This document shows, in pieces, positions 19,050-27,580 of a stretch of DNA of 64,000 nt. The notes beneath the pieces were generated by a model. It saw only the letters and a list, made by a program, of their open reading frames with translations. It ran no database searches and was not told the origin of the DNA. A program made the position numbers and the translations under genes. The DNA is taken from positions 558,001-622,000 of the forward strand of contig JACKHC010000001.1 in assembly GCA_020639235.1 (NCBI GenBank), given 5' to 3'. The DNA comes from Phycisphaeraceae bacterium. GTDB taxonomy: Bacteria > Planctomycetota > Phycisphaerae > Phycisphaerales > UBA1924. Positions within the stretch are counted from its first letter, which is position 1; every line of letters begins with the position of its first letter.

Positions 19050-22000
19050 CCAACAATGCTCCAGACACCATGACCTGCGAAGAACCGACCACCACCGGCG
19101 CGACTTGGAAGAACCGAGGGGTTCTGGATGAGCGCCTCCGCGCCGTCATCGCCCGCTCCCGCTGGGCCTCCCGGGGCCAGCGCACGGGCGCCGCCGTCTG
19201 GCCCGTCCCCGTCGCCATCATCGCCGCCCTCATCATCGACGCCTCGCTCGCACTCCCTTCCATCCTCCGCGCCGTCATCGCCGTCGCCATCCTCGCCCTC
19301 GCCCTCCGCGTCCTGCTCGCGCTCATCCCCTCGCGCGATTCCCGCCGCATGAACGCCCTCCGCGCCGCGCGCATCGCCGAGGACCGCGCCCAGATCACGC
19401 ACAACGCGCTCATCAACGCCGTCCAGCTCCGCGCGCTCGCCGCAAACGCCGACGCCACCATGCCCGCCGAACTCGCCCGCCGCGCCGTCGCGCAGGGCGA
19501 CCAGCGCGCCGCATCGCTCTCCCTCGCCGGCCTCATCGACACCGCGCCCATCAAGCGCGCCTGGGGCTGGTCGCTCCTCGCCCTCGCCCTCTTCGCGATC
19601 GCCTGGCTCTCCGCGCCGCGGTTATTCGCCATGGGCATCCCGCGCCTCACCGAGCCCTTCGCCGACCACCCGCCCTTCACGCTCACGAACTTCGACATTT
19701 CATGGGAACCGCAGCGCCCCCTCGCCGCCGACGCCATCACCATCCGCGTCGCCCTCACCGGCCCGCTCCCCGATGCCCTCGACTTCATCGCGCTCGACGA
19801 CCATCACAACCCCATCGACCGCGCGCCCATGACGCCACAGTTCGCACGCGACGACGCATCATCAAGCGGCAAACCGTCCGACTACACCTTCATCCTCCGC
19901 GATCTCCGCGCGCCCGCCCGCTTCTTCGTGCAGGGCAGCACCGGCCGCTCGCGCATCATCACCATCACCCCCGAGATGCGCCCCCGCATCGAGTCCGCGC
20001 AGCTCCGCATCACGCCCCCCGCCTACACCAACCTCCCCGAGGTCGCCCACACCGGTGCTTCTCTCACCGCCGACCGCTCACCCATACCCGTCCTCGTCGG
20101 CTCCACCATCACCTTCACCGTCAACACCACCATCGATCTCGAGTCCGTCAACCAACCGGGCACCGCCGTCACCGCCGGCGCCTCCGTGTCCACCCGCACC
20201 GCCATCCAGCAGACCCGCTTCGACTCACCGGGCCAACGAGAACTCACACTCCAGCCAGTGGGTGTAGGTGGATTGGCGTGCGACGAGATAGCCACCGCGC
20301 GCATCCTCGTCGTCGAAGATCAACCCCCCGCCATCCGCATCGATCAGCCGACCAGCGCCACCGAGCCCGCCGAGATCTTCGTCCTCGAGGGCGCATCCTT
20401 CCCCCTCGCCGCCCTCGCGACCGACGATGTCGCCCTCACGCGCTTCACGCTCCACCGCACGCTCACCCGCAACGGCGATGAGTCCCTCCCCGTCGATCTC
20501 GAGTTCGCCGTCGATCCGCGCCGCCGCACCGCCGAAGCGCGCACCACACTCTCCACCGCCGACCTCGGCGCCGCCGCCGGCGACACCGTCACCCTCGCGC
20601 TCTCCGCCACCGACAACCGCGCACCCGAGTTCGGCGCACCCCAGACCACCACCTCACCAACCATCACCGTCCGCGTCATGAACCGCGAAGATTTCGCCCG
20701 ACGCTTCGCCGAAGAACTCGCAGCACAGGACATCACCCGCCCCTACGACCAGCTCGCCCGCGCCGCCGAAGCCCTCGATCAACGCGCACAGGACCTCCGC
20801 GCCGAAGCACGCGAACGCTCCCGCGATCTCGACCGCCTCCCCGCCGATCAGCAACTCCCCGAGCCGATCGAGCGCGCCGCCCGCGCCCTCCAGGAGCGCA
20901 TCGATCAGTTCAACGACCAGCGCCAGTCACTCGCCGATGAAGTCCAGCGCCGCCTCGACGCCCCCGACGCCGTCGACTTCGACGCCCAGATGCGCGAGCC
21001 CCTCGAGCGCCTCCGCGACCGCCTCGACGCCATGCAAACCCCCTCACTCCCCCGCCTCGACGAGCCCCAGCCAAACAAGAACAACAACAGCGGCGATCAA
21101 GACAACGCCGAGCAACCCGACGATCCCAACGCCAGCAACAGCAACAACACGCCATCCCCCCAGCTCGACCGCGCCCGCGTCGGCCAGTGGCTCGACAAAG
21201 CCGAACAAGCCACCGAGCAATCCGCCCAGCAATCCGCCCTCGCCGCCGACGAGGCCGCCCTCGACATCACCCGCCCCGCACGCGCCCTCGAACTCGCCGA
21301 CCAACTCCAGCGCACCCTCGAACAAGTCGACGACGCCGCGCGCCGCCAGCGCATGCTCGCCGACCGCCTCGCAACGCTCACCGAACTCGACGAAACCGCC
21401 GCCGACGAACTCGCTACCTCCCAAGAGTCCATCCAGGCGCAACTCGAGCAATCCATTCGGGACCTCCGCAAACTCGGCGACCGCGCCGAGCACGAACTCG
21501 GCTCATCCGAGTCCCCCTCACAACTCGCCCGCGCCATCCTCGACGAGCGCGCCAAGGTCCAGCAGGCCATCGACGACATCACCGCCGCCACCTCAAACCT
21601 CCCCGCGGGGATCGGCGCGCAGTCCATCCGCCAACTCATCGACAAGTCCGCCAACCTCGTCCTCGATGAGGTCTACCGCCAGACTCTCCCCGTCACCGAT
21701 GCGCTCTCCGCCATCGACGCCATGCCCGCCCGCGACGACGACCCCGCCGCAGAAAGACTCACGCCCACCATCGAAGACATCCGCCGCGCCCTCGAAATCC
21801 TCGACCAGATCGAGCAATACCTCGACGAGGCCCGCGACGCCCACGCCGAGAACGGCGGCTCAACCGTCGCCCTCCACTCCCTCCCCCACGCCCTCGCCAT
21901 CATCACGCTCGCCGCATCGCCCAACCCCACCGCCGACCCCGACTCCGACATCAACGACGCCATCGAAGCCGCACGCTTCCGCATCGAGCGCCTCCGCGCA

Positions 22001-22837
22001 ACCCTCCGCCAGGTCGAACTCGGCCTCTCGCCCCTCCTCCCCACCATGGGCGCCTCCGCCCAATCACTCGCCGAAGGCATCGTCTCCTCCGAAGCGCCCG
22101 CCACCATGGAGTCCGCAGCATCCGCGCTCCGCGCATCCGACCTGTCCGCCGCCATCGAGCGCGCCACCGAAGCCGCCGATGCGCTCGAAGCCCTCTACGA
22201 AGACCCCGGCCAATCCCAGCCCGGCCAACCCGGCCAGCAGGACATCGATCAGCAACTCCAACTCCGCAAACCCTCCGATCAACAGCAATCCTCATCCCAA
22301 TCCTCCTCTTCCTCATCGCAGCAACAGAGCGATCAACAATCACCAACCGACGGCCAGTCCATGTCCAGCGGCCAGCGCCCCTCCACCCTCGAACAACTCG
22401 CCCAGAACCGCCAGCAGCAACGCGATCAGCAACAACAAGCCGGCCAGCAATCAGACGCGCAGGGCAACCCGTCACAAGGCGAGGGCAACGGCGAGTCGGG
22501 CCAACCCATGTCCCCCGGCGATCAGGCATCGCCCCAGGAAGACAGCGCCGCGCGCCAGCGCTCACGCTTCTTCAACGAGACCCTCTATCAGGAGTCCGAT
22601 CTCCCCCCCGACGAGATCGACGGCTCAATCACCGACACAATCAACCCCCAGAACCTCACCCGCGCCCCCGGAGCGCGCAACAGCGGCAACACCTCCGAAT
22701 CACCCGCCGTCACGCGAGGCCTGTCAGGCCCCGGCGCCGCCGCCTTCATCCATGTCCCCGACGCCTATAAAGATGTCGTCGCCGCATACTTCGAACGAAT
22801 CGCACGCGAAGCCGCCGAAGCACGAGACCCACAATGA
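19046..22837 (+). CDS. Large DUF4175-like membrane protein
   Basis: The product has 1263 residues. The start at 19046 overlaps the previous stop codon and is preferred to 19016. Three membrane helices lie near the N-terminus (IIAALIIDASLALPS, AVAILALALRVLLAL and WGWSLLALALFAIAWL). Then come strand-rich domains with APARFFVQG and RITPPAYTNLPE segments typical of DUF4175-type proteins, and long coiled-coil stretches (about residues 550–1050). A Gln/Ser-rich low-complexity region follows (about 1070–1160), and then a short conserved end. Such proteins regularly accompany the VWA and DUF4159 genes. It probably acts as a periplasmic scaffold in the same complex; this is inference from gene order. 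Confidence 0.8.
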   Translation: MTNNAPDTMTCEEPTTTGATWKNRGVLDERLRAVIARSRWASRGQRTGAAVWPVPVAIIAALIIDASLALPSILRAVIAVAILALALRVLLALIPSRDSRRMNALRAARIAEDRAQITHNALINAVQLRALAANADATMPAELARRAVAQGDQRAASLSLAGLIDTAPIKRAWGWSLLALALFAIAWLSAPRLFAMGIPRLTEPFADHPPFTLTNFDISWEPQRPLAADAITIRVALTGPLPDALDFIALDDHHNPIDRAPMTPQFARDDASSSGKPSDYTFILRDLRAPARFFVQGSTGRSRIITITPEMRPRIESAQLRITPPAYTNLPEVAHTGASLTADRSPIPVLVGSTITFTVNTTIDLESVNQPGTAVTAGASVSTRTAIQQTRFDSPGQRELTLQPVGVGGLACDEIATARILVVEDQPPAIRIDQPTSATEPAEIFVLEGASFPLAALATDDVALTRFTLHRTLTRNGDESLPVDLEFAVDPRRRTAEARTTLSTADLGAAAGDTVTLALSATDNRAPEFGAPQTTTSPTITVRVMNREDFARRFAEELAAQDITRPYDQLARAAEALDQRAQDLRAEARERSRDLDRLPADQQLPEPIERAARALQERIDQFNDQRQSLADEVQRRLDAPDAVDFDAQMREPLERLRDRLDAMQTPSLPRLDEPQPNKNNNSGDQDNAEQPDDPNASNSNNTPSPQLDRARVGQWLDKAEQATEQSAQQSALAADEAALDITRPARALELADQLQRTLEQVDDAARRQRMLADRLATLTELDETAADELATSQESIQAQLEQSIRDLRKLGDRAEHELGSSESPSQLARAILDERAKVQQAIDDITAATSNLPAGIGAQSIRQLIDKSANLVLDEVYRQTLPVTDALSAIDAMPARDDDPAAERLTPTIEDIRRALEILDQIEQYLDEARDAHAENGGSTVALHSLPHALAIITLAASPNPTADPDSDINDAIEAARFRIERLRATLRQVELGLSPLLPTMGASAQSLAEGIVSSEAPATMESAASALRASDLSAAIERATEAADALEALYEDPGQSQPGQPGQQDIDQQLQLRKPSDQQQSSSQSSSSSSQQQSDQQSPTDGQSMSSGQRPSTLEQLAQNRQQQRDQQQQAGQQSDAQGNPSQGEGNGESGQPMSPGDQASPQEDSAARQRSRFFNETLYQESDLPPDEIDGSITDTINPQNLTRAPGARNSGNTSESPAVTRGLSGPGAAAFIHVPDAYKDVVAAYFERIAREAAEARDPQ

Positions 22838-23517
22838 ACACCCGCGCCATCATCACCGCCGCCGTCCTCGCCCTCTCCGCGCTCCTCCTCACAACCGCCC
22901 GCGCCCAGCAACCCGAGGGCGCCTCCGAAGGCCGCGTCCGTGTCGCCATGCTCACCTACGGCACCGAACGCAAAACCTCCGTCTGCTTCGCCGATCACTT
23001 CCTCCGCGATGTCGCCATCGAAACCGATATCAACATCGACCGCCGCTTCACCAAGATCGATCTCGACTCCGAAGAACTCTTCGCCCACCCCTTCGCCGTC
23101 ATGACAGGCGAAGGATCCTTCGAACTCACCGAGCAGGAAATCGCAAACGCCCGCCGCTTCCTCACCTCCGGCGGCTTCCTCCTCGCCTCCTCCGGATGCT
23201 CCAACAGCGCCTGGAACGCATCCATGAAGCGCGCCCTTGAACAGATCCTCCCCGACGCCGAACTCAAACAACTCGACCTCACCCACGAAGTCTTCCACAC
23301 CATCTACGACATCAACCGCCTCGACGCCAAACGCCGATCCTCCAAACCCGAGATCTTCGCCATCGAGATCGACAACCGACTCCGCGTCATCTACTCCCCC
23401 GAAGGACTCAACGACACCCAGAACGCCGGCGGCGGCTGCTGCTGCTGCGGCGGCAACGAAATCCGCAACGCCTCCGATGTCAACGCCAACATCCTCGCCT
23501 ACGCACTCACACGCTGA
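22834..23517 (+). CDS. DUF4159 domain protein, secreted
   Basis: A 227-residue protein with a signal peptide (cut near ARAQ, residue 25) and a DUF4159 domain over the rest. The fold resembles glutamine-amidotransferase-like proteins. RVRVAMLTYG opens the domain, and GGFLLASSGCSNSAWN, ALEQILPDAELKQLDLTH and RVIYSPEGLND follow. Near the end is a run of four consecutive cysteines, GGGCCCCGGNE (about residues 199–209). It overlaps the DUF4175-like gene by 4 bases and closes the cassette. The cysteine cluster could bind metal or form disulphides; no activity is known for the family. Confidence 0.85.
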   Translation: MNTRAIITAAVLALSALLLTTARAQQPEGASEGRVRVAMLTYGTERKTSVCFADHFLRDVAIETDINIDRRFTKIDLDSEELFAHPFAVMTGEGSFELTEQEIANARRFLTSGGFLLASSGCSNSAWNASMKRALEQILPDAELKQLDLTHEVFHTIYDINRLDAKRRSSKPEIFAIEIDNRLRVIYSPEGLNDTQNAGGGCCCCGGNEIRNASDVNANILAYALTR

Positions 23518-23523
23518 GCATTG

Positions 23524-23577
23524 CTCCCTCCCCCGCGCCTGCGGGGGAGGTGTCACACGAATGTGTGACGGAGGGGG
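23524..23577 (+). repeat. Three-way-junction intergenic repeat, copy 2
   Basis: A 54-base element: a CCCTC/GAGGG outer arm encloses the hairpins CCCCGC-gcct-GCGGGG and GTCACAC-gaat-GTGTGAC. It lies immediately after the DUF4159 stop codon. A near-identical copy starts 68 bases downstream. Confidence 0.8.
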
Positions 23578-23591
23578 TGTCTTGACGGGTG

Positions 23592-23645
23592 CTCCCTCCC
23601 CCGCGCTTGCGGGGGAGGTGTCACACGAATGTGTGACGGAGGGGG
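23592..23645 (+). repeat. Three-way-junction intergenic repeat, copy 3
   Basis: Same 54-base element as copy 2, with a single change in the first loop (gctt for gcct). The two copies are in direct orientation with a 68-base period. They could serve as a bidirectional transcription barrier or protein-binding site; no known role. Confidence 0.8.
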
Positions 23646-23651
23646 CGATTG

Positions 23652-23703
23652 CACCCTCTCCCCTCGAGGGAGAGGGTGGTCGCGTAGCGACCGGGTGAGG
23701 GGG
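23652..23703 (+). repeat. CACCCTCTCCC hairpin repeat, copy 1
   Basis: Hairpin CACCCTCTCCC / GGGAGAGGGTG is followed by a second hairpin GGTCGC-gta-GCGACC and the fixed tail GGGTGAGGG. Two further copies are at 24749 and 24823. This type of palindromic intergenic repeat is widespread in high-GC bacteria. Confidence 0.75.
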
Positions 23704-23733
23704 CTCCCCGACACCCGGTACCATGCCCCCATC

Positions 23734-24741
23734 ATGCTCCGACGAATCCTCACCGTCTTCGCATCCCTCCGCATCCCCATGCTCCTCTTCGCCGTCCCCT
23801 ACGCGCTCCTCTGGATGCGCACCTCAGAGTCCGGCGGCTGGATCATGGCCATCGCCCACGCCGCCCTCGTCCTCTTCGCATTCGCCGGCGTAGACGCCTC
23901 CCTCATCAAGCGAGGCCGCGAACCCCGCCTCACGCTCCGCCGCGCCTCCGAACTATTCGACCTCCGCGTCATCGAGGTCTCCCGCGCCGTCCTGGGCATC
24001 ACCGCCCTCATCGCCGGCTTCGTCCTCCTCTTCATCCAGTGGAAACTCGGCGCCGTCGTCCTCGTCGCTTTGGTCCTCCTGGAACTCGGCGCCGACGGCT
24101 TCTCCTCGCGCTGGCGCCACAACCGCTTCGCCTGGAGCGAGTACATCCTCCCCCTCGTCATGCTCATCGCCCCAGCGATGCTCATCGCCGGCTCCGCCAA
24201 GTCACGCCTCGCCCGCCTCCACCTCCAGTACGACGCCGCGCTCGAAAAAGCCGAGTCCGCCAAAACCGCCATCAGCGCCGACCTCATCACCGACGCCCAC
24301 GAGCGTGTCCGACACCTCGCCGACCAGATCGACGCCACACACCTCATGCCCCAGCCCGTCGTCGCCGCAACCTTCCTCGGCGCCCTCGCCCTCGCCGCCT
24401 TCACCCTCCTCGCCCTCCGCCGCGATGAAATGCTCGACCGCGGCGAAAACCTCCGCACCACACCCACCCGCGCCGGCCGCGCCTTCTCATCCTGCATCCT
24501 CATCCTCATGCTCGCCGCCACCACCGCCCTGGCCATCTACGGCGTAGACGCCCACCACACCTTCGGTTCACTCATCGGCATCCAGGGCGGCATGTGGTCA
24601 TGGCGCATCGCCGCCATCCTCACCGCCGGCGCCCTCGCCACCGCATGGGCCAGCGCCTCCAAACGCGACGACACCGCGGTGGGACTCTGGTACCTCACCC
24701 ACCTCGCCTTCATCGTCACACTCACCATCGCATTGGCGTGA
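23734..24741 (+). CDS. Hypothetical multi-pass membrane protein
   Basis: The 335-residue product has about eight predicted membrane helices: residues 14–30, 37–55, 85–105, 108–125, 140–155, then after a helical soluble stretch (about 160–205) further helices near 210–230, 255–275 and 285–330. No catalytic motif or known family is apparent. It lies beyond the repeat cluster and is probably transcribed separately from the DUF4159 cassette. The ATG at 23734 is selected because the longer frame runs through repeat sequence. Unknown function. Confidence 0.7.
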   Translation: MLRRILTVFASLRIPMLLFAVPYALLWMRTSESGGWIMAIAHAALVLFAFAGVDASLIKRGREPRLTLRRASELFDLRVIEVSRAVLGITALIAGFVLLFIQWKLGAVVLVALVLLELGADGFSSRWRHNRFAWSEYILPLVMLIAPAMLIAGSAKSRLARLHLQYDAALEKAESAKTAISADLITDAHERVRHLADQIDATHLMPQPVVAATFLGALALAAFTLLALRRDEMLDRGENLRTTPTRAGRAFSSCILILMLAATTALAIYGVDAHHTFGSLIGIQGGMWSWRIAAILTAGALATAWASASKRDDTAVGLWYLTHLAFIVTLTIALA

Positions 24742-25076
24742 CGGATCGCCCCTCTCCCTCTGGGAGAGGGTAGGGTGAGGGCTCCTACTTCTATCTGTCT
24801 CTTCAAGGGTGTCTCTGACTTGCACCCTCTCCCCTTGCGGGAGAGGGTGGTTCGTCAACGACGAACCGGGTGAGGGGTATTCCCTGCCGGGTGCCACTGC
24901 TTGTCGGCACGCAGTGACGCAAGCAGTGTTCCCCCTCTGTGCCCTCTGTGCCTCTGTGGTGAAGTGTTCTTAACCCTCCGGCCGCCACCGCTCATCGACG
25001 TGTCGCCACGCAATGACGCAATCACCACTCCTCTCTGTGCTCTCATGGGGGGGTGTGCTCTTGTGGTGAATCTTCT
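24742..25076. repeat. Gene-free 335-base mosaic of intergenic repeats
   Basis: This gap holds two copies of the CACCCTCTCCC hairpin (24749–24781, lacking the second hairpin; 24823–24876 with second hairpin GGTTCGT/ACGAACC), a variant RAYT-type hairpin (24895–24928), and a run of the CACAGAGG-type short repeat on the minus strand (about 24930–24972). A degenerate half RAYT element (about 25000–25025) is also present. I see no coding potential in it. Confidence 0.75.
24895..24928 (-). repeat. RAYT-type REP hairpin with compensated stem change
   Basis: CACTGCTTG (24895–24903) pairs perfectly with CAAGCAGTG (24920–24928). The intervening 16 bases are the reverse complement of the loop in the + strand copies. 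Compared with the consensus arms CACCGCTTG/CAAGCGGTG, both sides of one base pair have changed, keeping the stem. Confidence 0.7.
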
Positions 25077-26657
25077 TCACCCCCGCTCCATCCGCGCCAG
25101 CGCCGCACCACCAACCCCAAACTCCCCCTCCATCTCCTCCGCCGTGCGCGGCTGCGTCCCGTCCGTCCCGTACCGCGCCCCGAGTATCCGCGCCTCCTCG
25201 CCCCCGCGCTCTATCGCCCGCCGCGCACCCGCGCCCGGCTCAGTCCACGCCTGCCACACGCACGCGTGCGAGGCCCAATCGCCTAATCGCGCCACCGCAC
25301 GCGCCCGCCCCTCCTCAGCAGGCGCAGCACGCATCCCCGCCAGCGCATGGCTCAGCGCGATCGTCACCGGCGCCGCCAGCCGCCCGCCGCGCGACGGATC
25401 AAACCGCACCGACGCCCCGCACGCACCGCCGAACGCCACATCAAACCACGCCGACGCATCGCCCGGAGTCAACTCCAAAAACCCGCACCCCGCCCGCTCC
25501 TCCATCGCGCGGAGAATCACCGCCGCCTCATCCCGCACCAGCACCACCACCAACCGCGCGATCCACCGCAGATCCGTCTCGATCCGATCCAGCGTCGCCG
25601 ACGCCGCCCGCCCGCGCGGCAATCCCGCGATCATGTGATGCGCCCGCCACCGCAGATGCGCCAGCGCCATCGCCCGCGCCCGCTCAACCTTCTTGTCCAC
25701 CACCGGCGCGCCCCGCGCAAACTCCACGAACGCCCGCGCATCCTCCCAGCGCTCAACACCAAGCCCCGATCGTGCAGCGGCATCCTCCAGCGCCCGCGCA
25801 TCGTCCGAGTTGGGCGTCACGACCAACTCAACACCCCGAACCAGCCGCGCCCGCCGCGTATTGATCAGGTGATGCGTCGCCGAGCGCGACCGCCCCGTCA
25901 TGGCGACGAGTTCCTTCATCGCCGCGCCGTCCCGCCAGCGCTCGAACACCCCGTCCCGATCGACTTCTCCCGTGCGCGCCGCCCGATCGGGAGCCGCGTC
26001 GCCGTCGTGCGCACGAATCACGCGCAGGACCGTCTCGTGCGCGCGCCCGAGCCGCGCCGCGATCCGTGCAGCCGCCTGCCCCCGCGTCCACCCCAGCCGC
26101 GCACAATACCGGTCACATCGCCGCAGGATCAGCGCCCGCTCGATTGAAGAAAGGCGCGAGAACGATGCAGATCGTTGAAGTTCAGCGCCGAATCGCGCCT
26201 CGAAGGCGCAGATCGCTGAAGGCATGAACGCCAGTTGTGCGCCACCGCGGGCCCCCGTGCGCACCCGACGCGCTACAAGTCCGCGCCGCCGGTACCGCTC
26301 GATGGTCCTCCGGTCCACGCCCCACCGCGCACACACCTGGTCGATGTTCAGCGCGCCCGCAGCGTCCGGAAGATCGCCGCGCGTCAGTTCAGCGCGCTCG
26401 CACAGCAACTCCACGAACGCCGACAGATCCGTCAGAATCGCCTTTCCAACGAGCAACGCGGGGTCCTCGATATCCGGGCGGTACCCCGTGATCCGCTGGA
26501 TCAGCCAGTCCTCGGGGTAGTTCTCCTCCGGGTCGATCTCGCCGCCGAGGCGCTCGGCGCGCGCAATCTGCCTCAAAAGCGTCGCCTTCGGCGCGAATCG
26601 CAGCTGGTCCGCCAGATCGTCGAACACACCCGTGCGCGCCCTGGCGACCCGAGGCAT
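25077..26657 (-). CDS. Multi-HTH DNA-binding protein, possibly sigma-70-like
   Basis: A 526-residue protein with several helix-turn-helix-like stretches and no family I can name with certainty. Residues about 105–130 (IDQVCARWGVDRRTIERYRR) look like an HTH/MerR-type DNA reader. Residues 185–215 (AAARIAARLGRAHETVLRVI) and 240–270 (MKELVAMTGRSRSATHHLIN) look like two more. The last 20 residues (RTAEEMEGEFGVGGAALARM) resemble the recognition end of sigma-70 region 4. The central ATLDRIETDLRWIARLVVVL helices may be the sigma region 2-like part. It begins 5 bases after the mqnA stop codon, so the two are probably co-transcribed. Likely a transcription regulator; sigma-factor identity is a hypothesis. 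Confidence 0.65.
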   Translation of the reverse strand: MPRVARARTGVFDDLADQLRFAPKATLLRQIARAERLGGEIDPEENYPEDWLIQRITGYRPDIEDPALLVGKAILTDLSAFVELLCERAELTRGDLPDAAGALNIDQVCARWGVDRRTIERYRRRGLVARRVRTGARGGAQLAFMPSAICAFEARFGAELQRSASFSRLSSIERALILRRCDRYCARLGWTRGQAAARIAARLGRAHETVLRVIRAHDGDAAPDRAARTGEVDRDGVFERWRDGAAMKELVAMTGRSRSATHHLINTRRARLVRGVELVVTPNSDDARALEDAAARSGLGVERWEDARAFVEFARGAPVVDKKVERARAMALAHLRWRAHHMIAGLPRGRAASATLDRIETDLRWIARLVVVLVRDEAAVILRAMEERAGCGFLELTPGDASAWFDVAFGGACGASVRFDPSRGGRLAAPVTIALSHALAGMRAAPAEEGRARAVARLGDWASHACVWQAWTEPGAGARRAIERGGEEARILGARYGTDGTQPRTAEEMEGEFGVGGAALARMERG

Positions 26658-27300
26658 CGCTGTTATGCGCCCGGCGCGCTCAGCCAGCGGACCTCGCGCT
26701 TGTTGTCAATGAGATTGTGCGCGTAGGCCAGATCGAAGAACCGCTCCACCGCCGCGCGCGCATCATCGGTCACCTCGAACGCCAGCAGGTCTTGCAAATA
26801 GCGCCGCGCCTCGGAGGGCTCCCACTTGTGCGCGCCGGCGCGCGTGTTGGCGATCCAGCCGAGGCGCGTCGTGTTGTGGCGCCGCGTCCGGTCGAGCAGC
26901 GAAACCAGCGAACGAATCGACTGATTCTCCTCGTCGCGCGCGCGGCACATCCACACCGCGTACACGAACGGCAACCCCGTCATCTCCCGCCACGATGCGC
27001 CCAGATCCAGCTGGTGCGGGTAGTCATCCCGCGCGGGCGCACGGCCCGCGACTTTGTCGCCGATCAGCAGCACCGCGTCGCACGATTTCGACTCCGAACT
27101 GCCCCATTGAATCGGACGAATCGCCGGCGTGATGCCGTACCGCTCGGCGAGGATGATCCGCGCCAGCGCGACGGATGTATGGCTCTCGGCGTCGCAGCAG
27201 AGCGTTTTGATCTCGCCGATGGGCGTCCGCGAGAACAAGCGCACGGTGTGCGTCTCGGCGGGCGAGGCGATCATGCCCACGGGAATCAGCGTCAGCGGCT
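26200..27300. other. Strand-composition (GC and AT skew) switch
   Basis: To the left, the + strand is rich in C and A; to the right, in G and T, in both coding directions (for example groEL and the pil genes, which are on the minus strand, are C-rich in their own sense). The change occurs over about 1 kb, mainly inside mqnA. This is read by eye from the sequence, not calculated. Confidence 0.7.
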
Positions 27301-27538
27301 CGGGGGAGCGTTGGTAGTCGATGAGGGAGACGAGCGCGGCGTCGACGCCGCCTTCGGAGTCATCGAGCAGCATGTCGATGAGTCTGGCCGGCGGGGCGGG
27401 CCGGAGTTCGAGGTGCTGCGTGACCTGGAGGCCTTCGATGAGGGGGAGGGTGTTGAGGTAGGAGACGCAGCCGAGGCGCAGGGTTTGCCTGTTGGCTTGT
27501 GTTGATGGGGGGTGTGTGCCGATAGAGGGGGATGTCAT
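26663..27538 (-). CDS. mqnA: Chorismate dehydratase (menaquinone, futalosine pathway)
   Basis: MqnA dehydrates chorismate to 3-enolpyruvyl-benzoate, the first step of the futalosine route to menaquinone. The 291-residue protein has the family hallmark LGCVSYLNTLPLIEGL near residue 22, followed by VDAALVSLIDYQ and DAVLLIGDKV, in the periplasmic-binding-protein-like fold typical of MqnA/MqnD. Length is normal. It is divergent from the PglD-like gene, with 42 bases between the starts, and is followed by the HTH gene. The strand composition of the chromosome changes inside this gene: its start (high coordinates) lies in G-rich + strand, its end in nearly balanced sequence. Confidence 0.9.
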   Translation of the reverse strand: MTSPSIGTHPPSTQANRQTLRLGCVSYLNTLPLIEGLQVTQHLELRPAPPARLIDMLLDDSEGGVDAALVSLIDYQRSPEPLTLIPVGMIASPAETHTVRLFSRTPIGEIKTLCCDAESHTSVALARIILAERYGITPAIRPIQWGSSESKSCDAVLLIGDKVAGRAPARDDYPHQLDLGASWREMTGLPFVYAVWMCRARDEENQSIRSLVSLLDRTRRHNTTRLGWIANTRAGAHKWEPSEARRYLQDLLAFEVTDDARAAVERFFDLAYAHNLIDNKREVRWLSAPGA

Positions 27539-27580
27539 GGCGTCCTAATTGTAGGAGCGTCGGCGGCGGAGCGTGATGCG

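Noticed and set aside
24742..25076. Small protein gene in the repeat-rich gap
   Set aside because: Only short frames through hairpins with no ribosome site or sensible composition.
26200..27300. Composition switch caused by a recent inversion
   Set aside because: The change lies inside an intact mqnA and is gradual over about 1 kb; an inversion breakpoint would be abrupt and would disrupt the gene.
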